In this document: in pieces, positions 1 through 8,910 of the stretch
Numbering within the stretch: position 1 is the first letter of the stretch
Layout of the letters: every line of letters begins with the position of its first letter
Assembly: GCF_001650725.1 (NCBI RefSeq)
Contig: NZ_LXVX01000002.1
Span: 248,001 to 312,000 of the forward strand
Length of the DNA: 64,000 bases
Source of the DNA: Sphingobium sp. TCM1
Lineage (GTDB): Bacteria; Pseudomonadota; Alphaproteobacteria; Sphingomonadales; Sphingomonadaceae
Direction of reading: 5' to 3'
Position numbers and translations under genes: made by a program
The notes under the pieces: model-generated
The model's database searches: none
Told to the model about the DNA's origin: nothing
Seen by the model: the letters and a program-made list of their open reading frames with translations, nothing else

Positions 1-29
1 GCAGCGCCGGCGCAAAGCTGCTTCAATCG

Positions 30-58
30 CCCCGACAATTCCGCGAGAATTGTCGGGG
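30..58. terminator. Perfect hairpin at window edge
   Basis: CCCCGACAATT and AATTGTCGGGG form a perfect 11-bp stem around a 7-base loop. No T-run follows on either strand, so calling it a terminator is only an inference. It may end a gene lying to the left of the window. Confidence 0.4.
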
Positions 59-326
59 GCAAATGATGAAAAAGTGTGAGATGGGCGGGCAGCCAATTGC
101 GGTCCGGGGGAAAATATGTGCGGCGCAAACCGTCCGCCCAAGCAAAATCAGTCGCGCCCATCAGGGCGGTGACGATGATCGGCGCGGGGGCAGTCTGTCC
201 AGCCGCCTTCTCCCGATACTCTCCACCCAAAATCACCATCCTGCTATCCTGACGACGTTAAAAACTGTATGATGCCGCTAAGGCGGCCCGGCAAGCGCCG
301 GGTGCCTTTCCTGGGGAGGGAACATC
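59..326. other. Leader region without a convincing gene
   Basis: I see no supported gene here. A 69-codon frame (63-272) has no clear ribosome-binding site and an arginine/histidine-rich, unstructured composition of the kind read from GC-rich noncoding DNA. The last 20 bases hold the GGGGAGGG ribosome-binding site of the next gene. Confidence 0.5.
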
Positions 327-749
327 ATGCCTGCATCGCGCACCGGGTCGATCGTCGGCGTCCTGCTATTGCTGTGGAACCTGATGGGCGTTGCCGCCTT
401 GTTCATGCAATATGGGCTCGATCCGGCCGAAATCGCCAAGACCGATCCCGCGGCCGCTCGCGCCTTCGCCGCCATGCCGGCCTGGCTGTGGGCGGTTTAT
501 GCTCTCGCCGTAGGAGCGGGCACGCTGGGCGCCATATCGCTGCTCATGAAAAAGGCTCTCGCGGCCACCCTCTTTCTCGCTTCGCTGGTCGCCGTTCTGG
601 TGCAGTTTGGCTACACGCTGGGCGCAACCGACCTGATCGCCGAGAAGGGACTGCTGGCTGCGGCCGGCTTCCCGACCCTTGTCATCCTGATCGCCGTCTT
701 TCAGCTCTTCTATTCGCGGTCGCTGGTCGCCAAGGGCATGCTGCGCTAG
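327..749 (+). CDS. Small four-helix membrane protein, function unknown
   Basis: This 140-residue protein is nearly all hydrophobic, with four likely membrane segments at about residues 8-27, 52-74, 77-99 and 109-130. Only the loop at residues 30-50 is polar. The start is supported by a strong GGGGAGGG ribosome-binding site 8 bases upstream. It runs towards mltG and ends 3 bases from that gene's stop. Similar short proteins in sphingomonads are often loosely labelled sugar transporters, but I see no transporter signature and assign no function. It is a clear gene by its start signal and membrane topology. Confidence 0.75.
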   Translation: MPASRTGSIVGVLLLLWNLMGVAALFMQYGLDPAEIAKTDPAAARAFAAMPAWLWAVYALAVGAGTLGAISLLMKKALAATLFLASLVAVLVQFGYTLGATDLIAEKGLLAAAGFPTLVILIAVFQLFYSRSLVAKGMLR

Positions 750-752
750 AGG

Positions 753-1751
753 TCAAAGTTCGCCGCGCGCTCGGCGGATTTCGAACCATTTGCGCACATT
801 TTCATTATGCTGCTGATAGGTGTCGGCGAAGATGTGGCCACCCTTTCCGTCCGCCACGAAATAGAGCGCGTTGGTCTTTGCCGGATGCAGCACGGCGAGA
901 ATCGAAAGCCGGCCGGGATTGGCGATCGGCCCCTTTGGCAGGCCGACCATGGCATAGGTGTTATAGTCGTTGACGGCCGCGATTTCCGATTTGCGGATAC
1001 GGCGCCCGAGGGGCTTGCCCTTTGTGATGGGATAGATGATCGTCGGGTCCGCCTGGAGCATCATATTCTTGCGCAGACGATTGCTGTAGACCCCAGCAAC
1101 CATTGGCCGTTCGGACGGGACACCGGTCTCCTTCTCCACAATGCTGGCAAGGATGATCGCCTCGCTCGGAGATCGGGCGATCGTGTCGGGCGCGCGTTCG
1201 GCCCAGAGCTGAGCGAGCGCCTTGTCCATAGCGCCCTGCATCCGCTTGAGGACAGCCGCACGCGACTCTCCCCTGTCGAAGGCATAGCTGTCGGGCATCA
1301 CGCTGCCTTCATCGGGCACCTGGATGTCGCCGGTCAGTTGATCGTTCGCCATCAGCCGCTCATAGACCAGTATGGAGGGCATTCCCTCCGGTATGGTGAT
1401 GAGGCGGGTTAGCGTCTTGCCACCCTGAAGGATGGAGAGGATGTCGCTGTTGCTGGCGCCGGCAGGGATAACGAATTCACCCGCCTTGATCGATTCGCCG
1501 CCGCCGAAGACTTTTGCTCGGGTCAGAAAGGCATCGGCGGATCGGACTGCGCCAGCCTGTTTCAGCAGCACCGCAGCCTCGGACAGGCTCGCCCCCTCCG
1601 GCACGGTAATGCTGATCTCCTGTTCAGCCGGCCCCTGCTCCGTCCAGCCATGGACGAAGCGAAAGGCGACGAAAGCCGCGACGGCAAGCCCGATCAGCAG
1701 GATGATGCCCGCGAGGCGGCCTGTGGGATTGTTTTTGTAACGTCGAGCCAT
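753..1751 (-). CDS. mltG: Endolytic peptidoglycan transglycosylase MltG
   Basis: MltG is an inner-membrane lytic transglycosylase that cuts nascent glycan strands inside the chain and so sets their length. The 332-residue protein has one membrane segment at about residues 13-31, then a periplasmic part with a LysM-like subdomain and the YceG/MltG catalytic domain. The family motif A-S-I-V-E-K-E-T is at residues 202-209 and carries the catalytic glutamate. The later D-P-T-I-I-Y stretch is also typical. It lies 220 bp downstream of fabF on the same strand, the usual acpP-fabF-mltG order in alphaproteobacteria, though a repeat-filled gap suggests partly separate transcription. Confidence 0.95.
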   Translation of the reverse strand: MARRYKNNPTGRLAGIILLIGLAVAAFVAFRFVHGWTEQGPAEQEISITVPEGASLSEAAVLLKQAGAVRSADAFLTRAKVFGGGESIKAGEFVIPAGASNSDILSILQGGKTLTRLITIPEGMPSILVYERLMANDQLTGDIQVPDEGSVMPDSYAFDRGESRAAVLKRMQGAMDKALAQLWAERAPDTIARSPSEAIILASIVEKETGVPSERPMVAGVYSNRLRKNMMLQADPTIIYPITKGKPLGRRIRKSEIAAVNDYNTYAMVGLPKGPIANPGRLSILAVLHPAKTNALYFVADGKGGHIFADTYQQHNENVRKWFEIRRARGEL

Positions 1752-1799
1752 CGTCAGGTCAGCCTACCACACAGACAGAAAAGTTCATTCGGTGGCCGC

Positions 1800-1935
1800 C
1801 CCATAAATCTTCCCCCTGTAAGGGAGGTGGCAGCACGAAGTGCTGACGGAAGGGGGCATCCTATCGAGAAGGCGATCCCCCTCCACCACCGCCTTCGGCG
1901 GCCGTCCCCCTCCCCTTTCAGAGGAGGATTTTCGT
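1800..1935. repeat. Palindromic intergenic repeat, CACGAAGTG type
   Basis: The gap between mltG and fabF holds at least two small palindromes: CAGCAC-GAA-GTGCTG near 1832-1846 and CCGCC-TTC-GGCGG near 1889-1901. They sit in a pyrimidine/purine-rich frame (CCCCCTGTAAGGGAGG ... CCCCCTCCC). A second copy of the same architecture is at 56715-56832. This is the look of a REP-like dispersed element of sphingomonads. It is noncoding and could act as an mRNA 3' end or a recombination hotspot. Confidence 0.6.
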
Positions 1936-1971
1936 TAAGATATCCCCGTCGAGGGCTGCTTTCGCCGATCC

Positions 1972-3231
1972 TCAGATGGCCTTCATGATGAGCGAGGCGT
2001 TGGTGCCGCCGAAACCGAACGAGTTGTTCAGCACCGCGCGCACCTTGCGCTCCTTGGCGACATGCGGGACCAGGTCCACGCCCTTGCAGCTTTCGCTCGG
2101 TTCATCGAGGTTGAGCGTCGGCGGCACGATCTGGTCGCGCATGGCGAGAATGCAGAAGATGCTCTCCACCGCGCCAGCGCCGCCCAGCAGATGGCCGATC
2201 GCCGATTTGGTGGACGACATCGACATGGTGGACAGGTTGTCGCCGAACAGCCGCTTGACCGCGCCCAGTTCCAGTTCGTCGCCCAGCGGGGTCGACGTAC
2301 CATGAGCGTTCACATAGTCGATGTCCTCAAGGCTGAGGCCCGACTTCTTGAGCGCCATCTGCATCGAGCGGAAACCGCCACTGCCCTCCGGATGGGGGGC
2401 CGTGACGTGATAGGCGTCGCCCGACAGGCCGTAGCCGATCACTTCGGCATAGATTTTCGCGCCGCGCTTCTTGGCGTGCTCATATTCCTCCAGCACGACC
2501 ACGCCCGCGCCTTCGCCCATGACGAAGCCGTCGCGGTTGACGTCATAGGGACGCGACGCCTTTTCGGGAGTGTCGTTGAAGCCGGTGGAGAGCGCGCGCG
2601 CCTGGGCGAAGCCCGCGATGCCGATCGGGCAGATCGCGCTTTCCGCGCCGCCCGCCAGCATGACGTCGGCATCGTCCATCGCGATCATCCGCGCGGCGTC
2701 GCCGATCGAATGGGCGCCGGTCGAGCAGGCAGTGACGACCGCATGGTTAGGCCCCATCAGACCATATTTGATCGAAACCTGGCCGGAAATCAGGTTGATG
2801 AGACGGCCGTGAACGAAGTGCGGCGAGACGCGGCTCGGCCCTTTGTTAGCCAGCACCAGGGATTCGCTCTCGATGCCCGGCAGGCCGCCGATACCCGAAC
2901 CGATCGAGCAACCAGCGCGCAGCCGTTCTTCTTCCGACATATTGTCGAGGCCAGCGTCGCGCAGCGCTTCGCTGGCGGCCGAGATACCGTAGACGATGAA
3001 GGGATCGACCTGACGCTGGATCTTGTGGTCCACGTCCAGCGAAGCATCATAGCCATATTCGTGATCGGCCGGCTTCACTTCGCAGGCGATGCGGCACTTA
3101 TATTCGCTGGCATCGAACCGCTGGATCGTGGCCGCACCCGATTTGGACGCGATGATATTCTTCCAGCTGGTTTCGACATTTCCGCCCAGCGGGCTCACCA
3201 TGCCAAGGCCGGTTACGACGACACGACGCAT
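1972..3231 (-). CDS. fabF: 3-oxoacyl-ACP synthase II (FabF)
   Basis: FabF condenses malonyl-ACP with acyl-ACP in type II fatty acid elongation and is cytosolic. The 419-residue length is typical. The thiolase-fold active site is complete: Cys169 in V-T-A-C-S-T-G, the first histidine in N-A-H-G-T-S-T-P, and the second in I-G-H-L-L-G-G. The start M-R-R-V-V-V-T-G-L-G-M fits the family N-terminus exactly. acpP, encoding its acyl carrier substrate, lies 179 bp upstream on the same strand, with a probable attenuator between the two. Confidence 0.98.
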   Translation of the reverse strand: MRRVVVTGLGMVSPLGGNVETSWKNIIASKSGAATIQRFDASEYKCRIACEVKPADHEYGYDASLDVDHKIQRQVDPFIVYGISAASEALRDAGLDNMSEEERLRAGCSIGSGIGGLPGIESESLVLANKGPSRVSPHFVHGRLINLISGQVSIKYGLMGPNHAVVTACSTGAHSIGDAARMIAMDDADVMLAGGAESAICPIGIAGFAQARALSTGFNDTPEKASRPYDVNRDGFVMGEGAGVVVLEEYEHAKKRGAKIYAEVIGYGLSGDAYHVTAPHPEGSGGFRSMQMALKKSGLSLEDIDYVNAHGTSTPLGDELELGAVKRLFGDNLSTMSMSSTKSAIGHLLGGAGAVESIFCILAMRDQIVPPTLNLDEPSESCKGVDLVPHVAKERKVRAVLNNSFGFGGTNASLIMKAI

Positions 3232-3314
3232 ATCCTAGCTCCGAAATTACCGATGGACTTTATGCCGCCCATGTAGCCACTTGAAACGCGCTTGTGAACG
3301 GCGCGCCAGATACG

Positions 3315-3356
3315 AAAAGGCTCCCCACGCTCCGGGATCACCGGACAGGAGGAGCC
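3315..3356 (-). terminator. Attenuator/terminator between acpP and fabF
   Basis: Read on the minus strand after the acpP stop, GGCTCC pairs with GGAGCC and an inner CCGG with CCGG, and a TTTT run follows directly. Such a partial terminator would give more acpP than fabF transcript, which suits ACP as one of the most abundant small proteins. The stem is interrupted, so the strength is uncertain. Confidence 0.5.
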
Positions 3357-3410
3357 GTCTCATGATCGTAAGGGCGGCCCTTCCCCCACGGGATCAGGCC
3401 GCGTTATGCC

Positions 3411-3644
3411 TTACTGCTTGCTGTCGATATAGTCGATCGCATCCTTGACGGTGGCGATCTTCTCGGCCGCATCGTCAGGGATTTCGACGCCGAACTCTTC
3501 TTCGAACGCCATCACCAGCTCGACGATGTCCAGGCTGTCTGCGCCCAGATCGTCGATGAAGCTTGCATCCTCGGTCACCTTCTCGGCTTCGACGCCCAGA
3601 TGCTCGACGACGATTTTCTTTACGCGATCCGCGGTCTCACTCAT
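3411..3644 (-). CDS. acpP: Acyl carrier protein
   Basis: This 77-residue acidic protein carries growing acyl chains on 4'-phosphopantetheine during fatty acid synthesis. The attachment site D-S-L-D is present in [10 protein letters not shown], with the serine near residue 37, and the protein ends in the standard helix IV. A ribosome-binding site GAAGGA lies upstream of the ATG. It heads an acpP-fabF-mltG arrangement. No other ACP is encoded in the window, so this is the likely housekeeping copy. Confidence 0.98.
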   Translation of the reverse strand: MSETADRVKKIVVEHLGVEAEKVTEDASFIDDLGADSLDIVELVMAFEEEFGVEIPDDAAEKIATVKDAIDYIDSKQ

Positions 3645-3850
3645 GAGTGGTCCTTCTTACTGGGTATCGTTGGTGGTTCTGAATAACCGTTAAGGCAATG
3701 CCCTAGAGCCAAGCCCCGATAGAGGCAAGAGGGAAGGCCGCCAAGCCCCTTCGTTGGGTGATAGCAAGATGACGGCAACAAAAAGCGACGCGCAATAGCG
3801 ACTAACGGGCCATTTACCGAAATTTCAGCCGCTAGCGCTACGCCATCAGC

Positions 3851-5104
3851 ATGATCGTGCCCTCTGCCATCGACCGGATCGTGACCCGCGCGCGCGCGCG
3901 CATCGCTGCGATGTGCGTGGTCGTCGCGACCCTGGGGGCGCTGCTTTATCTGGTCGGAACCGCCCATGGCACGGTGGATTCGCTGGGTCGCCCGCTCGGC
4001 ACCGATTTCTCGAACGTCTGGACGGCTGGCTGGATGGCCGATCACGGTCAGGCGCCTCTGGCGTGGGATTGGCCGACCCATCACGAAGTGCAGAAGCAGG
4101 TCCACAAGGACCCGTCCATTCCATTCTATGGGTGGCACTATCCGCCGCCCTTCCTGATCCTTGCGACCTTGCTCGCCCAATTGCCCTATGTCGCCGCGCT
4201 GTTCGTCTGGCAGGGGGCGACGCTGGCGATGGCGCTGTGGCTGGTACGGCGCATCCTCCCGCTGGAACGCGACGCGCTGCTGATCGCGCTGGGCGCGCCG
4301 GTGGTTCTCGTGTGCCTTGGCCACGGACAGAATGCGTTTCTGACCGCCACATTGCTGGGCGGCGGTATGATGCTGCTCGACCGCCGCCCCTGGATCGCGG
4401 GAATGCTGCTGGGCGCCCTCGTCTACAAGCCGCAGTTCGCGGTACTGATCCCAGTGCTGCTGCTGGCGCGCGGCAATATTCGCGCCTTCGTATCAGCCGG
4501 ACTGACAGTCGCGGCGCTCTGCCTGCTGACTCTGGCAATCTGGGGTTGGCCGGTCTGGCAGGCCTTCATCGATTCCCTTCCCCTGACCCGCCATATCATC
4601 ATCGAGGCAGGCGCGACCGGCTGGGAGAAGATCCAGAGCCCTTTCGCAACGATTCGCCAATGGGGCGGCTCCATTCCCTTCGCCTACGCGGTGCAAGCTG
4701 TCGTCACCGCGATCGCGATCGTCACGGCCGCGCTGATCGCCCGACGCGGATCGATGGAGCTGCGCGGCGCGGCGGCTCTGAGCGCCGCTCTGCTATGCAC
4801 GCCCTATGTGCTGGACTATGACCATGTGCTGCTGGGCGTGGCCATCGCCTTCCTGATGGCGGACATGGGCAAACGCGCAACGCTGCGCTGGGAACCCTCC
4901 TGGCTTGCCTATGCCTGGATCGCGCCGCTTTATGGCAGGGCGGTCTCGGAATGGACGCATATTCCAGTCAACCTGATTGCCGCGATCGCCGTTCTGGCGC
5001 TGACCGCGCGGCGCGCCATGCTGTTCGACCAGATGCGCCTGCCGCTTCATCGTCGCGCCGGATGGCGCGTGCCTAACGGCAGTAGCCTTCCTGTCCCGCC
5101 ATGA
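3851..5104 (+). CDS. GT87 (DUF2029) membrane glycosyltransferase
   Basis: The 417-residue polytopic protein resembles the GT87/DUF2029 family of polyprenyl-phosphate-sugar-dependent GT-C glycosyltransferases. After the first membrane helix (about residues 17-36) comes the family-like loop G-T-D-F-S-N-V-W-T-A-G with the acidic residue expected to be catalytic, then Y-G-W-H-Y-P-P-P-F before a run of eight to ten further helices. It is transcribed away from acpP, and its last 32 bases overlap the end of the convergent lipoprotein gene. The sugar and acceptor cannot be told from sequence, and no surface polysaccharide cluster adjoins it. Confidence 0.85.
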   Translation: MIVPSAIDRIVTRARARIAAMCVVVATLGALLYLVGTAHGTVDSLGRPLGTDFSNVWTAGWMADHGQAPLAWDWPTHHEVQKQVHKDPSIPFYGWHYPPPFLILATLLAQLPYVAALFVWQGATLAMALWLVRRILPLERDALLIALGAPVVLVCLGHGQNAFLTATLLGGGMMLLDRRPWIAGMLLGALVYKPQFAVLIPVLLLARGNIRAFVSAGLTVAALCLLTLAIWGWPVWQAFIDSLPLTRHIIIEAGATGWEKIQSPFATIRQWGGSIPFAYAVQAVVTAIAIVTAALIARRGSMELRGAAALSAALLCTPYVLDYDHVLLGVAIAFLMADMGKRATLRWEPSWLAYAWIAPLYGRAVSEWTHIPVNLIAAIAVLALTARRAMLFDQMRLPLHRRAGWRVPNGSSLPVPP

Positions 5105-5534
5105 CGATAAGGCACTCCTGCTTGCCGGCGAGATATTTCAGCCCCGTCTCGTCGCCCTTGCCCTGACGGATTGCGAGATCCTTGCCGTCGCGCACAAAGC
5201 GGATCGTCGATCCGTCCGCCACCCCATCATAGTCATCCTGTCGGTCGAGATTGTCCCGGTTCGCGATCGCATAATGCCCCGGTTTCCCGTCAGGTGACGG
5301 CTGAATGTCGAGGAAGAGCCCTTCCGGCCCCGTCCAGCGACCGACCCAATCGTCAGTGGGTAGCCTGGCCACGTCGCTGCCGACGGCGCCAAGCGCATCG
5401 ACATCGTCGATGGCCTCGACCATTGCAGCATTGTTCGACGCATTGCCGTCATCGGTCGACTTGGCGCACCCCGCCAACAGCAGCAAGATGGACATACCGA
5501 CCATATAGGGTGCGGACGAAGAAAAGCGCATCAT
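5073..5534 (-). CDS. Small lipoprotein, function unknown
   Basis: I place the start at 5534 because AAGGAG lies 10 bases upstream and the resulting N-terminus is a textbook lipoprotein signal: hydrophobic S-I-L-L-L-L-A-G-C with the lipid-bearing cysteine at residue 23. The longer frame upstream has no such signal. The mature part (about 130 residues) contains W-V-G-R-W-T-G-P-E-G-L-F-L-D-I, typical of small beta-rich proteins that bind hydrophobic ligands or sense the envelope, but I recognise no named family. Its 3' end overlaps the GT87 gene tail to tail by 32 bp. Confidence 0.8.
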   Translation of the reverse strand: MMRFSSSAPYMVGMSILLLLAGCAKSTDDGNASNNAAMVEAIDDVDALGAVGSDVARLPTDDWVGRWTGPEGLFLDIQPSPDGKPGHYAIANRDNLDRQDDYDGVADGSTIRFVRDGKDLAIRQGKGDETGLKYLAGKQECLIVMAGQEGYCR

Positions 5535-5658
5535 CCATAATCTCCTTTGTCGATCACGGCATCGAACCGATAAGCTGGGGGTTCGATCCCTCTTTCCCAG
5601 ACGACAGCTTGCCAGCCGCGCCGTCTGCGGCCAAAGGTCTAGCCCAAGGGGAAGGACG

Positions 5659-6297
5659 ATGAACGCAACCAGGGGGAAAGGCAAAACGGTGGTTCGGCCG
5701 AGGGCGCGCTTCGTGCGCGAGGCGCCGGACGTGCGGCGACAGGCGCTGATCGAGGCGACGGCGCGTTGCCTTGCCGAAAAAGGCGTGGGCGGAACATCCG
5801 TGCGCGCCATCTGTGCCCGTGCAGGTGTCTCGTCGGGACTGCTCACCCATTATTTCGATGGTGTCGACGCGCTCATTCTTGCCACCTATGTGGATGTCGG
5901 CACGAAGGTATCGGCCGCACTGGACGCTGCGATCGAAGCGGCGGGGGACGACCCGCGCGACCGGCTGCGGGCCTGTCTTCAGGCCAATTTTCGCGATCCG
6001 ATACTCGATCCTGACCTCCTTGCGACCTGGATCGCCTTCTGGAGCCTGGTCAAGTCCGATCCCAACATCGCGATCATCCATGCGGAAGTCTATGGCGGAA
6101 CGCGCGACCAGTTAGAGGATCTGCTTCGGGCCGCGTGCCCCGCCCTCAGTCCCGCGGAGACGCGAATCGCCGCGATCAGCCTGACCGCGCTCGTGGACGG
6201 GCTATGGCTTGAACTCTGCCTTGATCGGTCCACCTTTTCTCCGGAAGAGGCGCAGGTCATGGTGGAGGATGCAATGGCCCGCCTGCTCGACCGATAG
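5659..6297 (+). CDS. TetR/BetI-type transcriptional repressor
   Basis: This 212-residue protein has a basic N-terminal tail, then a TetR helix-turn-helix at about residues 28-75 (T-S-V-R-A-I-C-A-R-A-G-V-S-S-G-L-L-T-H-Y-F). An all-helical ligand domain with the BetI-like C-terminal fold follows. No choline, betaine or transporter genes adjoin it, so the BetI resemblance describes the fold only. AAGGGGAAGGACG precedes the ATG. The divergent lipoprotein gene, 125 bp away, is the most natural target if the regulator acts locally. The ligand is unknown. Confidence 0.88.
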   Translation: MNATRGKGKTVVRPRARFVREAPDVRRQALIEATARCLAEKGVGGTSVRAICARAGVSSGLLTHYFDGVDALILATYVDVGTKVSAALDAAIEAAGDDPRDRLRACLQANFRDPILDPDLLATWIAFWSLVKSDPNIAIIHAEVYGGTRDQLEDLLRAACPALSPAETRIAAISLTALVDGLWLELCLDRSTFSPEEAQVMVEDAMARLLDR

Positions 6298-6439
6298 GCT
6301 CAGGCTGTCGATCAAACATCTAGGCGGTGATCGTTTTTCTCACTTAACGCATCCGAGAAAAGCAATTTCCCCCGAATCGACGGCATCCCTACATGGGTCT
6401 TCGCAATCGCAACATTCACCGTGAGGAAAAGGACAGCCT

Positions 6440-7003
6440 ATGGCTCTCATCAACACCCCCCTGAAGCCCTTCAAGGCCACTGCCTACAAGCAGGGCAAGT
6501 TTGTCGACGTCACGGATGCCGACGTGAAGGGCAAGTGGGCCGTCTTCTTCTTCTACCCGGCCGACTTCACCTTCGTCTGCCCGACCGAACTGGAAGACCT
6601 GGCCGACATCTACCCGACCCTCCAGGGCATGGGCGTGGAAGTCTATTCGGTCTCGACCGACACGCACTTCTGCCACAAGGCCTGGCACGACACCTCGCCG
6701 GCGATCGGCAAGATCAACTATTATATGCTGGGTGACCAGAACCATGCGCTGTCGACCCAGTTCGACGTTCTGCGCGAGGGCGTCGGCCTGGCCGACCGTG
6801 GCACCTTCGTGCTCGACCCCGAAGGCGTAATCCAGCTGGTCGAAATCACCCCAGAGGGCGTGGGCCGTAACGCAGCCGAACTGCTCCGCAAGGTGAAGGC
6901 GCTGCAGTATTGGGCCAGCCACCCCGGTGAAGTCTGCCCGGCCAAGTGGGAAGAAGGCGCAGAAACCCTCGCTCCCTCGCTCGACCTCGTCGGCAAGATC
7001 TAA
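6440..7003 (+). CDS. ahpC: Alkyl hydroperoxide reductase peroxiredoxin AhpC
   Basis: AhpC reduces hydrogen peroxide, organic peroxides and peroxynitrite in the cytosol. The 187-residue length is normal for a typical 2-Cys peroxiredoxin. The peroxidatic Cys47 lies in D-F-T-F-V-C-P-T-E and the resolving Cys166 in G-E-V-C-P-A-K-W, with the C-terminal tail that swaps between subunits. GTGAGGAAAAGGA precedes the ATG. Its reductase AhpF is encoded 175 bp downstream, after a strong terminator, so ahpC should be made in excess. Peroxide control by OxyR is expected from other bacteria, but I found no convincing OxyR box. Confidence 0.98.
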   Translation: MALINTPLKPFKATAYKQGKFVDVTDADVKGKWAVFFFYPADFTFVCPTELEDLADIYPTLQGMGVEVYSVSTDTHFCHKAWHDTSPAIGKINYYMLGDQNHALSTQFDVLREGVGLADRGTFVLDPEGVIQLVEITPEGVGRNAAELLRKVKALQYWASHPGEVCPAKWEEGAETLAPSLDLVGKI

Positions 7004-7018
7004 AGACCTGCAAAGGCA

Positions 7019-7066
7019 CCTGCCGGACCGGGTCGAGCATAGGCTCCCTGGCCCGGCAGGGTTTTT
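7019..7066 (+). terminator. Terminator between ahpC and ahpF
   Basis: CCTGCCGG (7019-7026) pairs with CCGGCAGG (7053-7060), with further G/C pairing inside, and GTTTTT follows. It is a strong rho-independent terminator by eye. ahpF must therefore rely on read-through or its own promoter in the 110 bp that follow. Confidence 0.8.
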
Positions 7067-7177
7067 ATCCCGAAATTCATCGCTATCTTGAACGCCGGGC
7101 CTTCGGGTCGCACCGTCCCGGCGACGAGATGGTCGTGCGCCCCGGATCGGCGCGCCCAACCCATGGAGATACACAAG

Positions 7178-8761
7178 ATGTTGGACGCAAATCTCAAGGG
7201 CCAGCTCAAGGCCTATATGGCGAACATCACGCAGCCCATCGAGTTGGTGGCATCGCTGGATGACGGCGCCAAGTCGCGCGAACTGGAAGGCCTGCTGAAC
7301 GAGATCGCCGAACTGTCGGACAAGGTTTCGTTGATCCTGGCCGGCCACGACAAGCGCAAGCCCAGCTTCATGATCCGCCGCGCGGGCACCGACATCGGCG
7401 TGACCTTCGCCGGCATTCCGATGGGCCATGAGTTCACTTCGCTCGTGCTGGCGCTGCTCCAGGTCGGCGGGCACCCCTCCAAGGCGGCGCAGGATCTGAT
7501 CCAGCAGGTGAAGGATCTGGACGGCGATTTCGCCTTCGAAACCTATTTCTCGCTGTCATGCCAGAATTGCCCCGACGTGGTGCAGGCGCTCAATCTGATG
7601 AGCGTCCTCAATCCCCGGATCAGCCACGTCGCGATAGACGGCGGACTGTTCAAGGACGAAGTCGACGCGCGCAAGGTGATGGCGGTTCCCACCATCTTCC
7701 TCAATGGCGAACCCTTCGGTCAGGGCCGCATGGAACTGGAGCAGATCGTTGCCAAGATCGACAGCGGCGCCGAAGCGCGCGCTGCGGAGAAGATCAAGGC
7801 GCAGGATCCCTTCGAAGTGCTGGTCATCGGCGGCGGCCCTGCCGGCGCGGCGGCGGCAATCTATTCGGCGCGCAAGGGCATCCGCACGGGCGTCGCGGCG
7901 GGGCGGTTCGGCGGCCAGGTGCTCGACACGATGGATATCGAGAATTTCATATCGGTATCGCGCACCGAAGGTCCGAAGCTGGCCTCCGCTCTCGAAGCCC
8001 ATGTGAAGGATTATGACGTCGAGATCATGAACCTCCAGAAGGCCGCGAAGCTGATCCCTGCCAAGAACGAGGGCGGCTATCATGAGGTCGTGCTGGAAAA
8101 TGGCGCGTCGCTGAAGGGCCGCACCATCATCCTGTCCACCGGCGCCCGCTGGAGGCAGATGGGCGTGCCGGGCGAAGAAGAATATCGCAACAAGGGCGTC
8201 GCCTACTGCCCGCACTGCGATGGCCCGCTGTTCAAAGGCAAGCGCGTGGCGGTGATCGGCGGCGGCAACAGCGGCGTCGAAGCAGCGATCGATCTGGCGG
8301 GCATCGTCGCGCATGTGACGCTGATCGAATATGATAGCCAGTTGCGCGCCGATGCCGTGTTGCAGCGGAAATTGGCCAGCCTGCCCAACGTCAAGATCAT
8401 CACGTCGGCGCTGACGACCAAGGTGGAAGGCAATGGGGAGCGGGTGACGGGCCTGTCCTACAAGGATCGCAATCATGGCAACGACCATGACATCGAACTG
8501 GAGGGCATTTTCGTCCAGATCGGCCTGGTGCCCAACACCGAATGGCTGAAGGACAGTATCGCCCTGTCGACCCGTGGCGAGATCGAGATCGACGCGCGTG
8601 GCGAAACGAGCCAGCCGGGCATCTTCGCTGCGGGCGACTGCACGACCGTGCCGTACAAGCAGATCGTGATCGCCATGGGAGCCGGCTCGACGGCGGCGCT
8701 TTCCGCCTTCGACTACCTCATCCGCCTGCCGGCCAGCGAGGATGCGGCGCAGGCGGCCTGA
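7178..8761 (+). CDS. ahpF: Alkyl hydroperoxide reductase flavoprotein AhpF
   Basis: AhpF moves electrons from NADH through FAD and two disulfides to AhpC. From the ATG at 7178 (GGAG 9 bases upstream; N-terminus M-L-D-A-N-L-K like known AhpF) the protein is 527 residues, close to the usual 521. The N-terminal double thioredoxin fold carries C-Q-N-C at residues 128-131. The FAD-binding G-G-G-P-A-G-A follows near residue 210, then the thioredoxin-reductase-like C-P-H-C and the NAD-binding G-G-G-N-S-G-V. All redox centres are intact. The longer upstream frame start at 7088 lies inside the terminator region and is not used. Confidence 0.97.
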   Translation: MLDANLKGQLKAYMANITQPIELVASLDDGAKSRELEGLLNEIAELSDKVSLILAGHDKRKPSFMIRRAGTDIGVTFAGIPMGHEFTSLVLALLQVGGHPSKAAQDLIQQVKDLDGDFAFETYFSLSCQNCPDVVQALNLMSVLNPRISHVAIDGGLFKDEVDARKVMAVPTIFLNGEPFGQGRMELEQIVAKIDSGAEARAAEKIKAQDPFEVLVIGGGPAGAAAAIYSARKGIRTGVAAGRFGGQVLDTMDIENFISVSRTEGPKLASALEAHVKDYDVEIMNLQKAAKLIPAKNEGGYHEVVLENGASLKGRTIILSTGARWRQMGVPGEEEYRNKGVAYCPHCDGPLFKGKRVAVIGGGNSGVEAAIDLAGIVAHVTLIEYDSQLRADAVLQRKLASLPNVKIITSALTTKVEGNGERVTGLSYKDRNHGNDHDIELEGIFVQIGLVPNTEWLKDSIALSTRGEIEIDARGETSQPGIFAAGDCTTVPYKQIVIAMGAGSTAALSAFDYLIRLPASEDAAQAA

Positions 8762-8910
8762 TCGCCAACGCTGAGCGGGGATTCAACGAGGCGGCCGATC
8801 CGGTGACGGGTCGGCCGCTTTTCTGTGCTATGGCGTCGTCTTTGACAGCACCCCCACCGGCCGGCAATGCCGTGCGACGCAAGACCCTCTCCCCCGTGCA
8901 GCGAGTATCC

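Noticed and set aside
63..272. 69-codon frame in the leading gap
   Set aside because: No start signal, no hydrophobic core and no recognisable family.
2062..3276. 404-codon plus-strand frame opposite fabF
   Set aside because: Antisense shadow of fabF; no ribosome-binding site or recognisable domain.
6294..6330. Possible OxyR box before ahpC (ATAG-N7-CTGT-N7-ACAT-N7-GTGA)
   Set aside because: Spacing fits but only the first half-sites resemble the consensus, and it overlaps the end of the TetR gene.
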